Source: Candidatus Eisenbacteria bacterium (GTDB taxonomy: Bacteria; Eisenbacteria; RBG-16-71-46; JAFGJU01). Taken from it: 64,000 bases of DNA. This document shows positions 25,656 through 34,519 of the stretch, one piece after another. A program made the translations under genes and the position numbers. Position 1 is the stretch's first letter, and each line of letters opens with the position of its first letter. The notes beneath the pieces were generated by a model. The model ran no database searches, was not told the origin of the DNA, and was given only the letters and a program-made list of their open reading frames with translations. The DNA is taken from the NCBI GenBank assembly GCA_026388185.1, contig JAPLKG010000014.1, positions 248,001 to 312,000 on the forward strand, in the 5' to 3' direction.

Positions 25656-26749
25656 GGAAGGACCGGAATCGCGAAGAGGGTGATGGCCGGACGCTGGACG
25701 AGAGCGGGGTGGAGAGGCAGACCCGAAAAAGGGAAGGCAAGAGCGCCGGTTTCATCACGCTTGCTCACGGAAGCGGGGGGAAGGCCGCGCATGAGCTGAT
25801 CACCCGTTTTTTTCTTCCGTATTTTGACAATCCTATCCTGCGCGCCATGGATGATCAGGGGGTTTTCGAAACGGAGAAGGGAAGGCTCGCCCTCACGACG
25901 GATACGTACGTTGTGGACCCTCTCTTTTTCCGCGGTGGAGACATCGGAAGGTTGGCGATATGCGGTACTGTGAATGACTTGGCCGTGTGCGGCGCCAGGC
26001 CTCTCTACCTGAGTGCGGGCTTTGTCATGGAAGAGGGTTTCCCCCTCGAGAAACTCGACAGGATCCTCTCGTCAATGAAGGAAGCCGCAGAGGAAGCCGG
26101 GGTGGCAGTCATCACCGCAGACACCAAGGTAGTCGAAAGGGGTGCGTGCGACGGGCTTTTCATCAACACGTCCGGCGTTGGAGTAGTGCCCGCCGGCGTC
26201 GAAATCTCTTCCAGGTTTGTTGAGAGCGGCGATGCCGTGTTGGTGAGCGGGGCCATCGGTGAACACGGGATTGCCATCATTAGCGAAAGGGAAGGGATCA
26301 GTTTTGAAACCGACGTCGCCAGCGATTGCGCGCCTTTGTCGGAGATGGTCGGCGCAATTCTGGCGCGTGGTCTCAGGCCTCACGCTATGAGAGACCCCAC
26401 GCGCGGCGGTCTTGCCACCACTTTGAACGAAATCGCAATGGCTTCCGGCGTCGAGATCGAGATAGAAGAGACCCTGGTTCCCGTCACCGTTCCGGTGAAG
26501 AGCGCGTGTGACCTACTCGGGTTTGACCCTCTGTACGTTGCCAACGAAGGAAAGCTCGTGGCGTTCGTTCCGGAAAGTGAGGCTCACGAAACGCTCGACG
26601 TGATGAGGCGGAACAAGTACGGAAAGAATGCTGCCATGATCGGCAGAGTCGTTTCAAGGGGGGAACCCCGCGTCTACATGAAGACCAGGATCGGCGGGCG
26701 GCGCTTCGTGGACATGCTTGTCGGCGAGCAGTTCCCGCGTATTTGCTGA
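25652..26749 (+). CDS. hypE: Carbamoyl-dehydratase HypE
   Basis: HypE dehydrates the thiocarbamate on its C-terminal Cys to thiocyanate. The best start is TTG 25652, overlapping the hypD stop (TTGA) behind GGGGGAG; 365 residues. After a charged 30-residue lead come HGSGGKAAHELI, DDQGVFETEKGRLALTTDTYVVDPLFFRGGDIG, GTVNDLAVCGARP (ATP-grasp-like AIR-synthase fold) and DPTRGGLATTLNE. It ends in PRIC, the conserved C-terminal Cys that accepts the carbamoyl. This completes a hypABFCDE set with no hydrogenase structural gene in the window. Confidence 0.96.
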   Translation: MRKDRNREEGDGRTLDESGVERQTRKREGKSAGFITLAHGSGGKAAHELITRFFLPYFDNPILRAMDDQGVFETEKGRLALTTDTYVVDPLFFRGGDIGRLAICGTVNDLAVCGARPLYLSAGFVMEEGFPLEKLDRILSSMKEAAEEAGVAVITADTKVVERGACDGLFINTSGVGVVPAGVEISSRFVESGDAVLVSGAIGEHGIAIISEREGISFETDVASDCAPLSEMVGAILARGLRPHAMRDPTRGGLATTLNEIAMASGVEIEIEETLVPVTVPVKSACDLLGFDPLYVANEGKLVAFVPESEAHETLDVMRRNKYGKNAAMIGRVVSRGEPRVYMKTRIGGRRFVDMLVGEQFPRIC

Positions 26750-26871
26750 GAACGCCACCGATCTGTAGACACGCTTGGCGGCGAGAAATATCCGTACAGT
26801 CGTCTTAGACACCGTGGGCGGCGTGCCTCATGTGGTGAGTGAGTAGGGGCGACCGCGTGCTGCGCGAAGGC

Positions 26872-27354
26872 CTACAACTTGTACCCTATCTTCCTCAAGA
26901 AGTCTTTTCTATCTCTCGCGTCATCCTCTGACTCTATGCCCTTGGGCCTTGAACCATCAACTACCCCGAGGATGGCTCTGCCCAAGTCCGTCTCGGCGAC
27001 AATCACTTCAACGGGATTGGCCGTTGCGCAGAATATGCCGCACACTTCAACACAGCTCTTGACGGCCTGTAGAACGTTGATTGGGAATGCTCCCTTCATC
27101 ACGATGAAGAAGCAGTGGCCGGCTCCGATACTCAGGGCATTTCGCGCGGCAACTAACTTGAGATCGTGATCGTTACCCTCCACCCTGACGAGACAAGGTT
27201 CGGACGCCTCACAAAATGCCACGCCGAACTTGATCGTCGGAGCGGAATTTATCAAGGCTTCGTAGAGATCCTCTGCAGACTTTATGAAATGAGTCTGCCC
27301 TATTATGACGTTGGCGTCTTCGGGCGTCTCTATTTTTACCTGCTTCAGTTCCAT
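26872..27354 (-). CDS. Adenosine-specific kinase
   Basis: This family (PF04008) phosphorylates adenosine to AMP and is common in archaea and thermophilic or uncultivated bacteria. The start ATG 27354 gives MELKQVKIETPEDANVIIGQTHFIKS, matching the usual N-terminus; ATG 27363 adds three residues. The 161 residues show FCEASEPCLVRVEGND, GAGHCFFIVMK, CGIFCATANPVEVIVAET and the C-terminal GVVDGSRPKGIESEDD loop. It has its own promoter and a 5' leader containing a short direct repeat. Confidence 0.93.
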   Translation of the reverse strand: MELKQVKIETPEDANVIIGQTHFIKSAEDLYEALINSAPTIKFGVAFCEASEPCLVRVEGNDHDLKLVAARNALSIGAGHCFFIVMKGAFPINVLQAVKSCVEVCGIFCATANPVEVIVAETDLGRAILGVVDGSRPKGIESEDDARDRKDFLRKIGYKL

Positions 27355-27375
27355 TACAATCATCACCTCTCTCGT

Positions 27376-27399
27376 GTGATACGTCCACGTGATACGTCC
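27376..27399. repeat. Tandem direct repeat in the adenosine kinase leader
   Basis: GTGATACGTCC occurs twice (27376-27386 and 27389-27399, 13-base period) between the promoter and the start codon of the adenosine-specific kinase gene. It may be a repressor site or simply a chance repeat. Confidence 0.4.
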
Positions 27400-27441
27400 G
27401 CCCGCAAGGGGAGAGTGGCCGGGCAACCCTCTCAGAAATCG

Positions 27442-27470
27442 AGGATATTAGGCTTGCCACGCGAAGTCAA
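27442..27470 (-). promoter_or_regulatory. Promoter of the adenosine-specific kinase gene
   Basis: On the minus strand TTGACT (27470-27465), 17-base spacer, TATCCT (27447-27442). A leader of about 80 bases follows. Confidence 0.6.
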
Positions 27471-27547
27471 GTCGCAGAGAGATCGTATGTGCCATCGGGC
27501 CGCCCAAAACCGGCAAGGATGTCCCCCGACATCTAGCCCGCCAAGAT

Positions 27548-27585
27548 GGAGAAGAAAGGGGGCGGCCCCTGGCGAAGCCGCCCCC
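27548..27585 (-). terminator. Terminator of the exported-protein operon
   Basis: On the minus strand a 9-bp GC stem GGGGGCGGC / GCCGCCCCC (27585-27577 and 27566-27558) with a 10-base loop is followed by TTTCTTCT. It lies about 65 bases beyond the stop of the gene at 27651-28223. Confidence 0.75.
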
Positions 27586-27650
27586 AGAAACATCACGTAT
27601 CGTCGCTACGGCCTGAGCTGACAATTGTCGCCGGTCGTTGCTAGCCTGTC

Positions 27651-28223
27651 CTACTCACGACTCGATTCGGCCATCGCAGCCGTATCCTGCTTGTCCGAAT
27701 ACAAGACCCGGAGCCTCGGCGCTCCCTGCGACCTGTCAGCCGAAAACACCCCGCTGAAAGGCTCCGACACCTTAACAACTATACCGAAGTTGCTCGAAGG
27801 CTCAGCCAACCACCCAGCTACAAAATCCGTCACGTCCAGATACACGGTCTCACCGTCGCCGGTTGGTGCAACCCAGTCCGCAGACGCACCGTCATCCCAG
27901 TCACCTCCAGCCTTGGCCCAAGGCTCACTCCAACCCACGCTCACGGCATCCCACGCCGTAGTCACACGAAACGCCTCAAGTGACACTACGCCAGCCTCAC
28001 CGCTACTGCTCACATCAAACGACACGCAGGCAAAGTCCACCACCTTCCCCTCCAACTCCTCCGGTAACGCAAACTCTACCAAGAAACGCGTGTCCCCAGA
28101 CCCTTCAGAGGAACTAATCGCAGCCACGTCAGCAGCGTCCACGAAAAGCTCTTTCGCCCCCACTGACGTGATAGACACTGCAAGAAGCAGTAAGAAGAAC
28201 GGCAACATGACTCTCGTCTTCAT
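27651..28223 (-). CDS. Secreted DNRLRE-domain-like beta-sandwich protein
   Basis: This product of 190 residues has a clear signal peptide (FFLLLLAVSITSVGA, cleavage near residue 23). The mature domain of strands includes FLVEFALPEELEGKVVDFACVSFDV, a WAKAGGDWDDG loop, VYLDVTDFVAGWL and GIVVKVSEPFSGVFSADRSQGAPRLRVLY, the pattern of DNRLRE/CBM96-type domains found in surface proteins. No catalytic residues or sorting tail are visible. GAGGTGAG precedes the start. It is the last gene of an operon with two large exported proteins, 13 bases after the 1352-residue one. Confidence 0.75.
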   Translation of the reverse strand: MKTRVMLPFFLLLLAVSITSVGAKELFVDAADVAAISSSEGSGDTRFLVEFALPEELEGKVVDFACVSFDVSSSGEAGVVSLEAFRVTTAWDAVSVGWSEPWAKAGGDWDDGASADWVAPTGDGETVYLDVTDFVAGWLAEPSSNFGIVVKVSEPFSGVFSADRSQGAPRLRVLYSDKQDTAAMAESSRE

Positions 28224-28236
28224 ATTCTCACCTCAC

Positions 28237-31200
28237 TTACTTCAAGACCACAAGCTTCTTGGTCACACGCTGCCTCCCTATCACCGCCTCGTACACGTAC
28301 ACCCCGGAGGCTACGCTTCTATTGTCTTCTCCTCTCCCGTCCCAACTCACCGTATGCACCCCTTGAAGCTCGCGGCCTTCTACCAATGTCTTCACAAGAC
28401 GCCCTGATACGTCAAAAACCCGCACAAGCACGTGCGTGCCGTCCTCAGGCACCCCGTACTCTATCGTCGTCACCGGATTCATCGGGTTCGGATAGTTCTG
28501 AACGGCGTAGCCGGCGGCCGGTGTGGCAAGAGTTCGCCCCGGCATTCTCAACGCAAACGGCATACCAGGATCCTGCGTGAGAAACGGTACCCAGTCCACC
28601 TTCCCGTAAAAGAGCATCAGGAAATACGGATCGTCGGTCCCCCACCAGTTATACTCCGCCTTCACGCTGTCCGCCGTCCTGTTCATAACCCAGTAGCGAC
28701 CCACAAGCTGACTGTCAGTGAAGATCCGATTCACCCCAGAGTCAGGCTGCGCTCCCATGTCCGCATGCGCACTGTTCTTCACAACAACACCAAAATACGT
28801 GTAGTCGGTGATGCTGTTCCTCTTAATCCCCACCTCCGCGCTTCCCTCTACGCTTATGCCAACTGTCCCGTTGTCCGCAAACACGTTCCGCTCCACTTGA
28901 AGATCGGAGCTACCGTAAACCTTCATCCCGGCAAGTACGTTCTCGATTCTGTTGTACGAAACCGATCCAGAAGTGATACCTGAGCTCTTGATCCCGTAGC
29001 GCAGACCCGAGGATGAGCCGGTTATCACGTTGTGGTTCACGTCTACCACCAGGCAACTCAGTAGCTCAATGCCACTCACTCCGGTGCTACCAACGTCCAA
29101 AGTGTCGTAGCTGAGATACACGTCAGACTTGGAGATCTTGATCCCGTCGTTCGTGAAGTCCCTAAACACTCCGTGAGCCACCGTGAGACTTTCATACTCC
29201 GCCCGAAGCCCATTCTGGAAGCCGGAAACGAAGACGTTCTCCACTGTGGTCCTACCCCTCACGGTCTCACTCACGCCGACCAGATCGATGCCGCACTCTC
29301 CGCCTCCCGCACTGCACCTAACACTGTCACCGACGAGCGTGTCAGCCAGGCAGTACTGCACGTAGATCCCGGTTGTTCCCGCGCCAGTCATGTCAAAACT
29401 CGACCCCTTCACCGAACACGTGCACGCAAGAGCCCCAAAGAACTGAAGACCCGTGTTTGAGATATCCAGTAAGCGGCATCCATCGGCATACAGGTCCGTG
29501 TATGCACAGCGGAGCCCATACTCGTGGTCCGACACGGTCACGCTGTCAAGACACAGCCCCACTGTCTCCATCACCCCGTAGCCCTTTATCCCGCACGTCA
29601 GACTATCTGCATCGCCGGAAATGGTCGTGGTACTGATGGAACCATGAGAACCCTGAGAAAGAAAAACCCCAACACTGTTCTTCCGAGAGACCCCGATGTC
29701 GCTACCCACGATCTCGAATAATGAGCTTTCTCCGGATGCATTAAGACCATATTCCTCGCATCCCACCATTGAACAGTCGGTAAGATACGCGCTCGAAGCT
29801 TCGCCAGGCATATTGACACCGCATCTCGGATGTCCTGCTATTGAGAAGTTATTGAGATGGGCGATCGCCCCTTGCCCCATCTCTACTCCCGCCTCTACGT
29901 TCTCGCCTTCGAGGCTAGTGTTAGTGACCTCGAGCACGCCGTCTACGCCAGTGAGGTCAATCCCGTAGTCTCCATCACCGCTTACCGTACAGTTCTCCAG
30001 TCTCACTTCCGCGTAGTCTCCCACGCGCACCCCGGTGTTGAGATCACAATTATCCAGAGTCAACGTCCCGTAGTCCGTTGCACGCACCCCGGTGTCGCTG
30101 TTGAAGCTTTCCAGAATGCTGTTCGAAGCCACTAACTCGCTCCCCACGCCTATGACGTCAATAACGTGCTCCGCACAACTAGTGATCCAACAACTGTCGA
30201 GTGCAACACTCCCGCTATCGCTCACGATCACTCCCACGTCTCCATACTTGAGCGAACAGCACTTCATCTCCAGGTTCCCACTGCAATATATCCCTGCCCA
30301 GTCCCCAGGCTCTGGACTCTGCGCAGCCGGCACAAACCTGATAGGTTCGCCCGGGCTACCAACCGCATTCAGATCACCCGCCACTCGAAGGCTGCACGCC
30401 TCCGCAATGCTCACGTACGTGCCGGGCTCAACAGCCAAGTCTGCACTCGCTTCAACTGTTACGTTTCCATTGACACGAATTGTGTCCATCCAGATAAAGT
30501 CGCCCGAAATAGAGCCATGAGTCCAATACGGCACCACCTCGTAGGCATATCTGTAGTCCCACTCACTGTAATCATCCCCGCTCGGGTCGGGATCCCGGCC
30601 CGTTAGGCCCAGGATCACCAAGGCAGCCTTCACCGAGTCGCCGAACTCTTCCACCGCAATGTTCACCTGCCCGCTACCAGCAGGCACATCAAGCTTCTTG
30701 ACGTCAATCACGTCCTCCCCAGACTGAAACACGTGCTCCGCCGAGGAATAGGTGATGACAGATACCTGAAGCCTCTGCCCATACGGACCAAGCGGGAGCA
30801 CGTCGTCCTGGCCTTCGGGTTGCCGCACAAAAACCTTGAGACTACAGGGACCGTCTGATCCGCTCTGAAAGTTGTACGTCGACTTAAACAGAATATAGTC
30901 GGCGCCCCAGGCACGTAGTGTGATGCTCGTATCAGCCGCTGGTGGCCCCGTCCATAGCGAATCGCTAGGATGACGGTATTGCGTAACCCATGCCCCACGA
31001 TTAACCCACGTGCTGTCCAGCACATGCTCGTTCGGCAGAACCCCCGAGTTCGGAGCTCCAAGATCGATGTCTCTGAATAGACCCAGATCCTGGTAGGGAC
31101 TAAAACCACGACCAAAACCAAGCGTAACCGAATCGCCGGGAGCAATTCTTGTCGTGTCATCCAGTGCCTTAGCTATGGACCAATCCTGGAACAGAGCACA

Positions 31201-32295
31201 GAGTTTGCCCATACGCGTGCTATCCCCAGGAGCCAGCTTCGTGTGCCACGGCTTTGTAGGATCAATCAAGACTTCGCCGAGCTGGTACATACCCCGATCC
31301 GCAGTGTAAGACTGAGTAACTGCTCTCAACCACTGATAGAGAAGATCGTCCTCATAACTCGACTCGTCAGTGTTGAATTGCTGCAATAGATAGACTGCAA
31401 ACAACCTCCACATCCCGTACGGATTAAGGGCATCGTAGCCCTGCCCAAGAAGGCTTTGGCCACACGGAAGGTCGTACTGGAGCTGCCACAAGTAGCTGCT
31501 GTCCGGCGCCACGCCAGAAAGATACTCCGCTGCCGTTGAGAAGAACTCGTTCGGCCAGCCTGTGCTCTGCATGCCTGTATTTGAGCGAAAACACATGTGC
31601 TGGTACTCATGATTAAACCTCAGATTGCAGGCCCTGCCTGACTTGTACCAATTGGGATTCCCCGCGTCTAACCCGTAGGGGCCATCGTAACCCTGAAGGC
31701 TGTTAAAGTGGTAGGCTGTGATCGTGCTTGTACTGTCCTCGTCCCAGTCCCAGAAACCTGATGGATACAGTCCAACACACGTGGTCCAATCACCCGGCAA
31801 CTCGGCCTCGTTACCGGCAAGATAAAAGTCAACGTGGTTCTCCTCTGATGAGTCGGGATAGCCGAGATTGAAAAGGACGTTCGACGGATCCTCCCCGGGC
31901 CGCTGGCCATACGGATAATCCGGCCGCGCAAAATAGTTGTAGATGAGTGCAAAATCGTGATAGGGTAGACCGAATTCATTATCCCACAGTCCGTCAAGCT
32001 CCCAGAGTAAATCATCCACTGCCTGCTCCGTGTCTCCCACTACTGCTCCGATCCTCGACAGAACCACAGGTGAAAGCAGAAGATTGAAGTCATACTGGAT
32101 CCGTTCCTCGCTCGAATGGTGATACGGAGCGAAGTTGAATGTCGTATCTATTGTTGCTTCGCTAGACTGAGGACCCGCCGGGAAGGTGATCCCGGTACCG
32201 TGTCCTCCAATAGCCAGGAGACTCGGAGGAAAAAGAAGGAAAATCGCGACAACAAGCAGAAACAAAGCAAATATCAGTGCACCTCGCCTGTACAT
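28237..32295 (-). CDS. Exported 1352-residue protein: HExxH domain, beta-helix and C-terminal sorting domain
   Basis: A signal peptide or anchor covers residues 6-30. Residues 40-400 look like a zinc-peptidase domain: HEYQH at 229-233 with Glu 257 in the STAAEYLSG helix, a gluzincin-like spacing, in a Trp/Tyr-rich context. A strand-rich region, about 400-600, is followed by about 650 residues of parallel beta-helix repeats, short turns such as VSDSGSVALDSCWI, LTLDNCDL and VRLENCTV recurring every 20-25 residues. The last 90 residues are a FlgD-like sorting module (NYPNPMNPVTTIEYGVP, VFDVSGRLVKTL, SGVYVYEA, KKLVVLK). It is presumably displayed on or released from the cell surface. Protease activity is inferred from HExxH only. 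Confidence 0.85.
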   Translation of the reverse strand: MYRRGALIFALFLLVVAIFLLFPPSLLAIGGHGTGITFPAGPQSSEATIDTTFNFAPYHHSSEERIQYDFNLLLSPVVLSRIGAVVGDTEQAVDDLLWELDGLWDNEFGLPYHDFALIYNYFARPDYPYGQRPGEDPSNVLFNLGYPDSSEENHVDFYLAGNEAELPGDWTTCVGLYPSGFWDWDEDSTSTITAYHFNSLQGYDGPYGLDAGNPNWYKSGRACNLRFNHEYQHMCFRSNTGMQSTGWPNEFFSTAAEYLSGVAPDSSYLWQLQYDLPCGQSLLGQGYDALNPYGMWRLFAVYLLQQFNTDESSYEDDLLYQWLRAVTQSYTADRGMYQLGEVLIDPTKPWHTKLAPGDSTRMGKLCALFQDWSIAKALDDTTRIAPGDSVTLGFGRGFSPYQDLGLFRDIDLGAPNSGVLPNEHVLDSTWVNRGAWVTQYRHPSDSLWTGPPAADTSITLRAWGADYILFKSTYNFQSGSDGPCSLKVFVRQPEGQDDVLPLGPYGQRLQVSVITYSSAEHVFQSGEDVIDVKKLDVPAGSGQVNIAVEEFGDSVKAALVILGLTGRDPDPSGDDYSEWDYRYAYEVVPYWTHGSISGDFIWMDTIRVNGNVTVEASADLAVEPGTYVSIAEACSLRVAGDLNAVGSPGEPIRFVPAAQSPEPGDWAGIYCSGNLEMKCCSLKYGDVGVIVSDSGSVALDSCWITSCAEHVIDVIGVGSELVASNSILESFNSDTGVRATDYGTLTLDNCDLNTGVRVGDYAEVRLENCTVSGDGDYGIDLTGVDGVLEVTNTSLEGENVEAGVEMGQGAIAHLNNFSIAGHPRCGVNMPGEASSAYLTDCSMVGCEEYGLNASGESSLFEIVGSDIGVSRKNSVGVFLSQGSHGSISTTTISGDADSLTCGIKGYGVMETVGLCLDSVTVSDHEYGLRCAYTDLYADGCRLLDISNTGLQFFGALACTCSVKGSSFDMTGAGTTGIYVQYCLADTLVGDSVRCSAGGGECGIDLVGVSETVRGRTTVENVFVSGFQNGLRAEYESLTVAHGVFRDFTNDGIKISKSDVYLSYDTLDVGSTGVSGIELLSCLVVDVNHNVITGSSSGLRYGIKSSGITSGSVSYNRIENVLAGMKVYGSSDLQVERNVFADNGTVGISVEGSAEVGIKRNSITDYTYFGVVVKNSAHADMGAQPDSGVNRIFTDSQLVGRYWVMNRTADSVKAEYNWWGTDDPYFLMLFYGKVDWVPFLTQDPGMPFALRMPGRTLATPAAGYAVQNYPNPMNPVTTIEYGVPEDGTHVLVRVFDVSGRLVKTLVEGRELQGVHTVSWDGRGEDNRSVASGVYVYEAVIGRQRVTKKLVVLK

Positions 32296-32306
32296 GACTG
32301 CCCCCT

Positions 32307-32361
32307 CCTGTCAGCGCGCGACCTGTCAGCTATAACAATCGATGTGAAAACCTGTCAGCGC
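32307..32361. repeat. Three copies of GCTGACAGG in the spacer before the 1352-residue gene
   Basis: On the minus strand GCTGACAGG recurs at about 32359-32351, 32330-32322 and 32315-32307; the last copy runs into the AGGAGGGGG ribosome-binding site of the gene starting at 32295, and the first overlaps the preceding stop codon. Spacing is 29 and 15 bases. Confidence 0.45.
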
Positions 32362-34268
32362 AATACAACTAACTTCTGGACGCCACCTCTGGCACGCCCT
32401 CCTGCCAAGAAACGAGCAAAGTAGACCCCGGGTCTCACCTCCTTACCCTTCTCGTCCCTTCCGTCCCACAATACCTCTCCCTCTCCCCCAGGACACTCTA
32501 TGCGCCTCACTAACCTCCCGGATATATCCATAACCTCGAACTCCGCCTCTCTCCTGGCCCCCGCGTAATAACCCAACATGAAACCCACACCTGACGGATT
32601 GGGCCTCACTCCAATAAAACCTGCTCTCGTACCTCCCTCACACGGCTTCACCAACACCGGTCCCGCTTCCTCGCACAACTCCACAAAAGGCGACTCTACG
32701 TCCAACCAGTATCGATACCTCCTGCCCAACTCCACCGTGCTGTCTACAAAACTCTCAACGTCCACCAATGGCTCTACCGTGTACACCAGCTCCCTCTCCC
32801 CCTCTGCATCAGGCTCTCCACAACCACCTGCGTCTGCACGATACACCTCGAACCTCACCTGCCCCCGACAGCTCCACTCAACCACCACCCGCTCTCCCTC
32901 TACACGAGCGCTGAAACCCTTGACCCACGGCTCGTACAGAAAATCATCAGAATACCGAGCCCAAATGTCATAGTCGCTCCCACTGGGACCACCGCTCCGC
33001 CTCCACACTACCCACACCCTACCTCCTCCTACACCCACGTCCGGCCACCCATCTAGTGCCACAAGCTCGCTGTCAGGCTCCGTCACCAACTCCTCCCCCT
33101 TCCACCAGCAACCCGACCAACGGCTTATGTACACGTCCCCACGATACACGTTGTTATGATCTTCCCTCGGCCACACTACTACAGGCCCACCGTCCACAGT
33201 GCCGCTCATCATGGGCTTGTAGTCCCACTCACTCGGAACTGCGTGAGGTAACGGTATGGGACCGCTGATACTCCAGCCCTCACCATCCCAAAAAGCTCCA
33301 CGAATATCGGAAGTGCTGTCAAGGTACACTATCCAGGGGCCCTCACCGCCGCTGAAACATATCGAAGGACCACGGCCCTTAATGGAGAGAAGGGACTCCG
33401 ACCAACCTGTGTCACCCCGATAGATGCAGTGAAGCGTATCTATATAGTCCATCGCTTGCCATACAACCCAAGGTACACCTGCGTCAAACACCGCTATGTC
33501 TGGATACCCGTCCTGAATCTCCGGATGATCTATGTGCTCCAATGATGACCATATCCCATCCACACGACTGCGGAAGAAGAGATCGTAGTCATACTTCGTC
33601 CCCCTCTTCACAGGGGTGCTTATCACCCCCCAAACCAACATCGTGTCCACGCACGCCATCTCATAGATCTGTCCTTCCCCGCCTCCCGCATACAGCGTCT
33701 CGGGCTCACACCAGCCTGCACCGGCCCAGTGCGTCGTCAACACGTCACAGTAAGGCGACGTCCCTCCTCGATACCGCTCCCAAATCACCCACGGAATGCC
33801 ATCTCCCCCAATCGACGCTCCCCCCAACCATGCATCCTTCTGCACATTGTCCGGGTGCACCCTCTCCTCGGGCGTCCAACCATCCCCTGTCCAACGAGAG
33901 TACATAATCTCAAAATCACCCTGACTAGCGTCAATACCCATCCAAAACACCCAAGCCGTCCCCACACTGTCAACTACCACCCTTACGCTCAAGTCGTCAG
34001 AGGTATCCTCCACATTAACCTGCATCTCAGGACTCCACATGGCTGCAAAAACGGAAGATGCTGTTGAAAGGAGAAAAGCGCAAGACAGAACAGAGGTTGT
34101 CAAGAGCAGTACTGTGCGGTCGAGCAGATGTGTGCGGCTAACACCGCGGCCAAGCCAGCGGTCACGCCCACGGCCGTGATCGCCTCTGGAACCCAGCCTC
34201 CCGCCTTGCCTGCGTGAAATAGCCCCCTCACGAGCGGACCACATGTCACAAACCTCGAGTGAAACCAA
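32355..34268 (-). CDS. Exported beta-propeller-like protein with C-terminal sorting domain
   Basis: This protein of 637 residues has a long basic lead and then a signal segment at about 48-75 (RTVLLLTTSVLSCAFLLSTASSVFA). Six or seven blade-like repeats follow, each with a Trp-Val-hydrophobic-Trp core (GTAWVFWMG, IPWVIWERY, VPWVVWQAM, GPWIVYLDS, GPVVVWPRE, RVWVVWRRS), suggesting a sialidase-type propeller. An FnIII-like domain (about 460-545) and a FlgD-like sorting module (RPNPSGVGF, VMDISGRLVRRIE, PGVYFARF, QKLVVLR) complete it. No glycosidase catalytic residues were identified. The coding strand is strikingly G-rich. Start TTG 34268 behind GGAG; first gene of the operon. Confidence 0.82.
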   Translation of the reverse strand: MVSLEVCDMWSAREGAISRRQGGRLGSRGDHGRGRDRWLGRGVSRTHLLDRTVLLLTTSVLSCAFLLSTASSVFAAMWSPEMQVNVEDTSDDLSVRVVVDSVGTAWVFWMGIDASQGDFEIMYSRWTGDGWTPEERVHPDNVQKDAWLGGASIGGDGIPWVIWERYRGGTSPYCDVLTTHWAGAGWCEPETLYAGGGEGQIYEMACVDTMLVWGVISTPVKRGTKYDYDLFFRSRVDGIWSSLEHIDHPEIQDGYPDIAVFDAGVPWVVWQAMDYIDTLHCIYRGDTGWSESLLSIKGRGPSICFSGGEGPWIVYLDSTSDIRGAFWDGEGWSISGPIPLPHAVPSEWDYKPMMSGTVDGGPVVVWPREDHNNVYRGDVYISRWSGCWWKGEELVTEPDSELVALDGWPDVGVGGGRVWVVWRRSGGPSGSDYDIWARYSDDFLYEPWVKGFSARVEGERVVVEWSCRGQVRFEVYRADAGGCGEPDAEGERELVYTVEPLVDVESFVDSTVELGRRYRYWLDVESPFVELCEEAGPVLVKPCEGGTRAGFIGVRPNPSGVGFMLGYYAGARREAEFEVMDISGRLVRRIECPGGEGEVLWDGRDEKGKEVRPGVYFARFLAGGRARGGVQKLVVLR

Positions 34269-34307
34269 TGCACACTCCGCCGTAAATCAAACTTCTGCCG
34301 CAGCACA

Positions 34308-34336
34308 AAGCTAGCGCTCCCACCGCTCTCTGTCAA
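34308..34336 (-). promoter_or_regulatory. Promoter of the exported-protein operon
   Basis: On the minus strand TTGACA (34336-34331), 17-base spacer, TAGCTT (34313-34308), about 35 bases ahead of the TTG start at 34268. Confidence 0.6.
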
Positions 34337-34440
34337 CACATTTCTGAGAGTACAGGATGACCCCGCATTGACCGTGCTGTGCCTTGCGAACGCATAACGC
34401 GGGCGGCCAATTGGGATGTCTTACCACACGCCGATGTGCG

Positions 34441-34469
34441 TTGACACGACAGCGGTAGCGTTGGATAAT
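34441..34469 (+). promoter_or_regulatory. Promoter of the DUF2400 gene
   Basis: TTGACA (34441-34446), 17-base spacer, GATAAT (34464-34469); five of six bases of the -10 and all of the -35 match consensus. It diverges from the exported-protein operon promoter about 100 bases away. Confidence 0.65.
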
Positions 34470-34519
34470 CGCTTGAGGCCGGCGAAAACAGAGGCCGCGA
34501 CGGAGACTGAACCCGAAAA

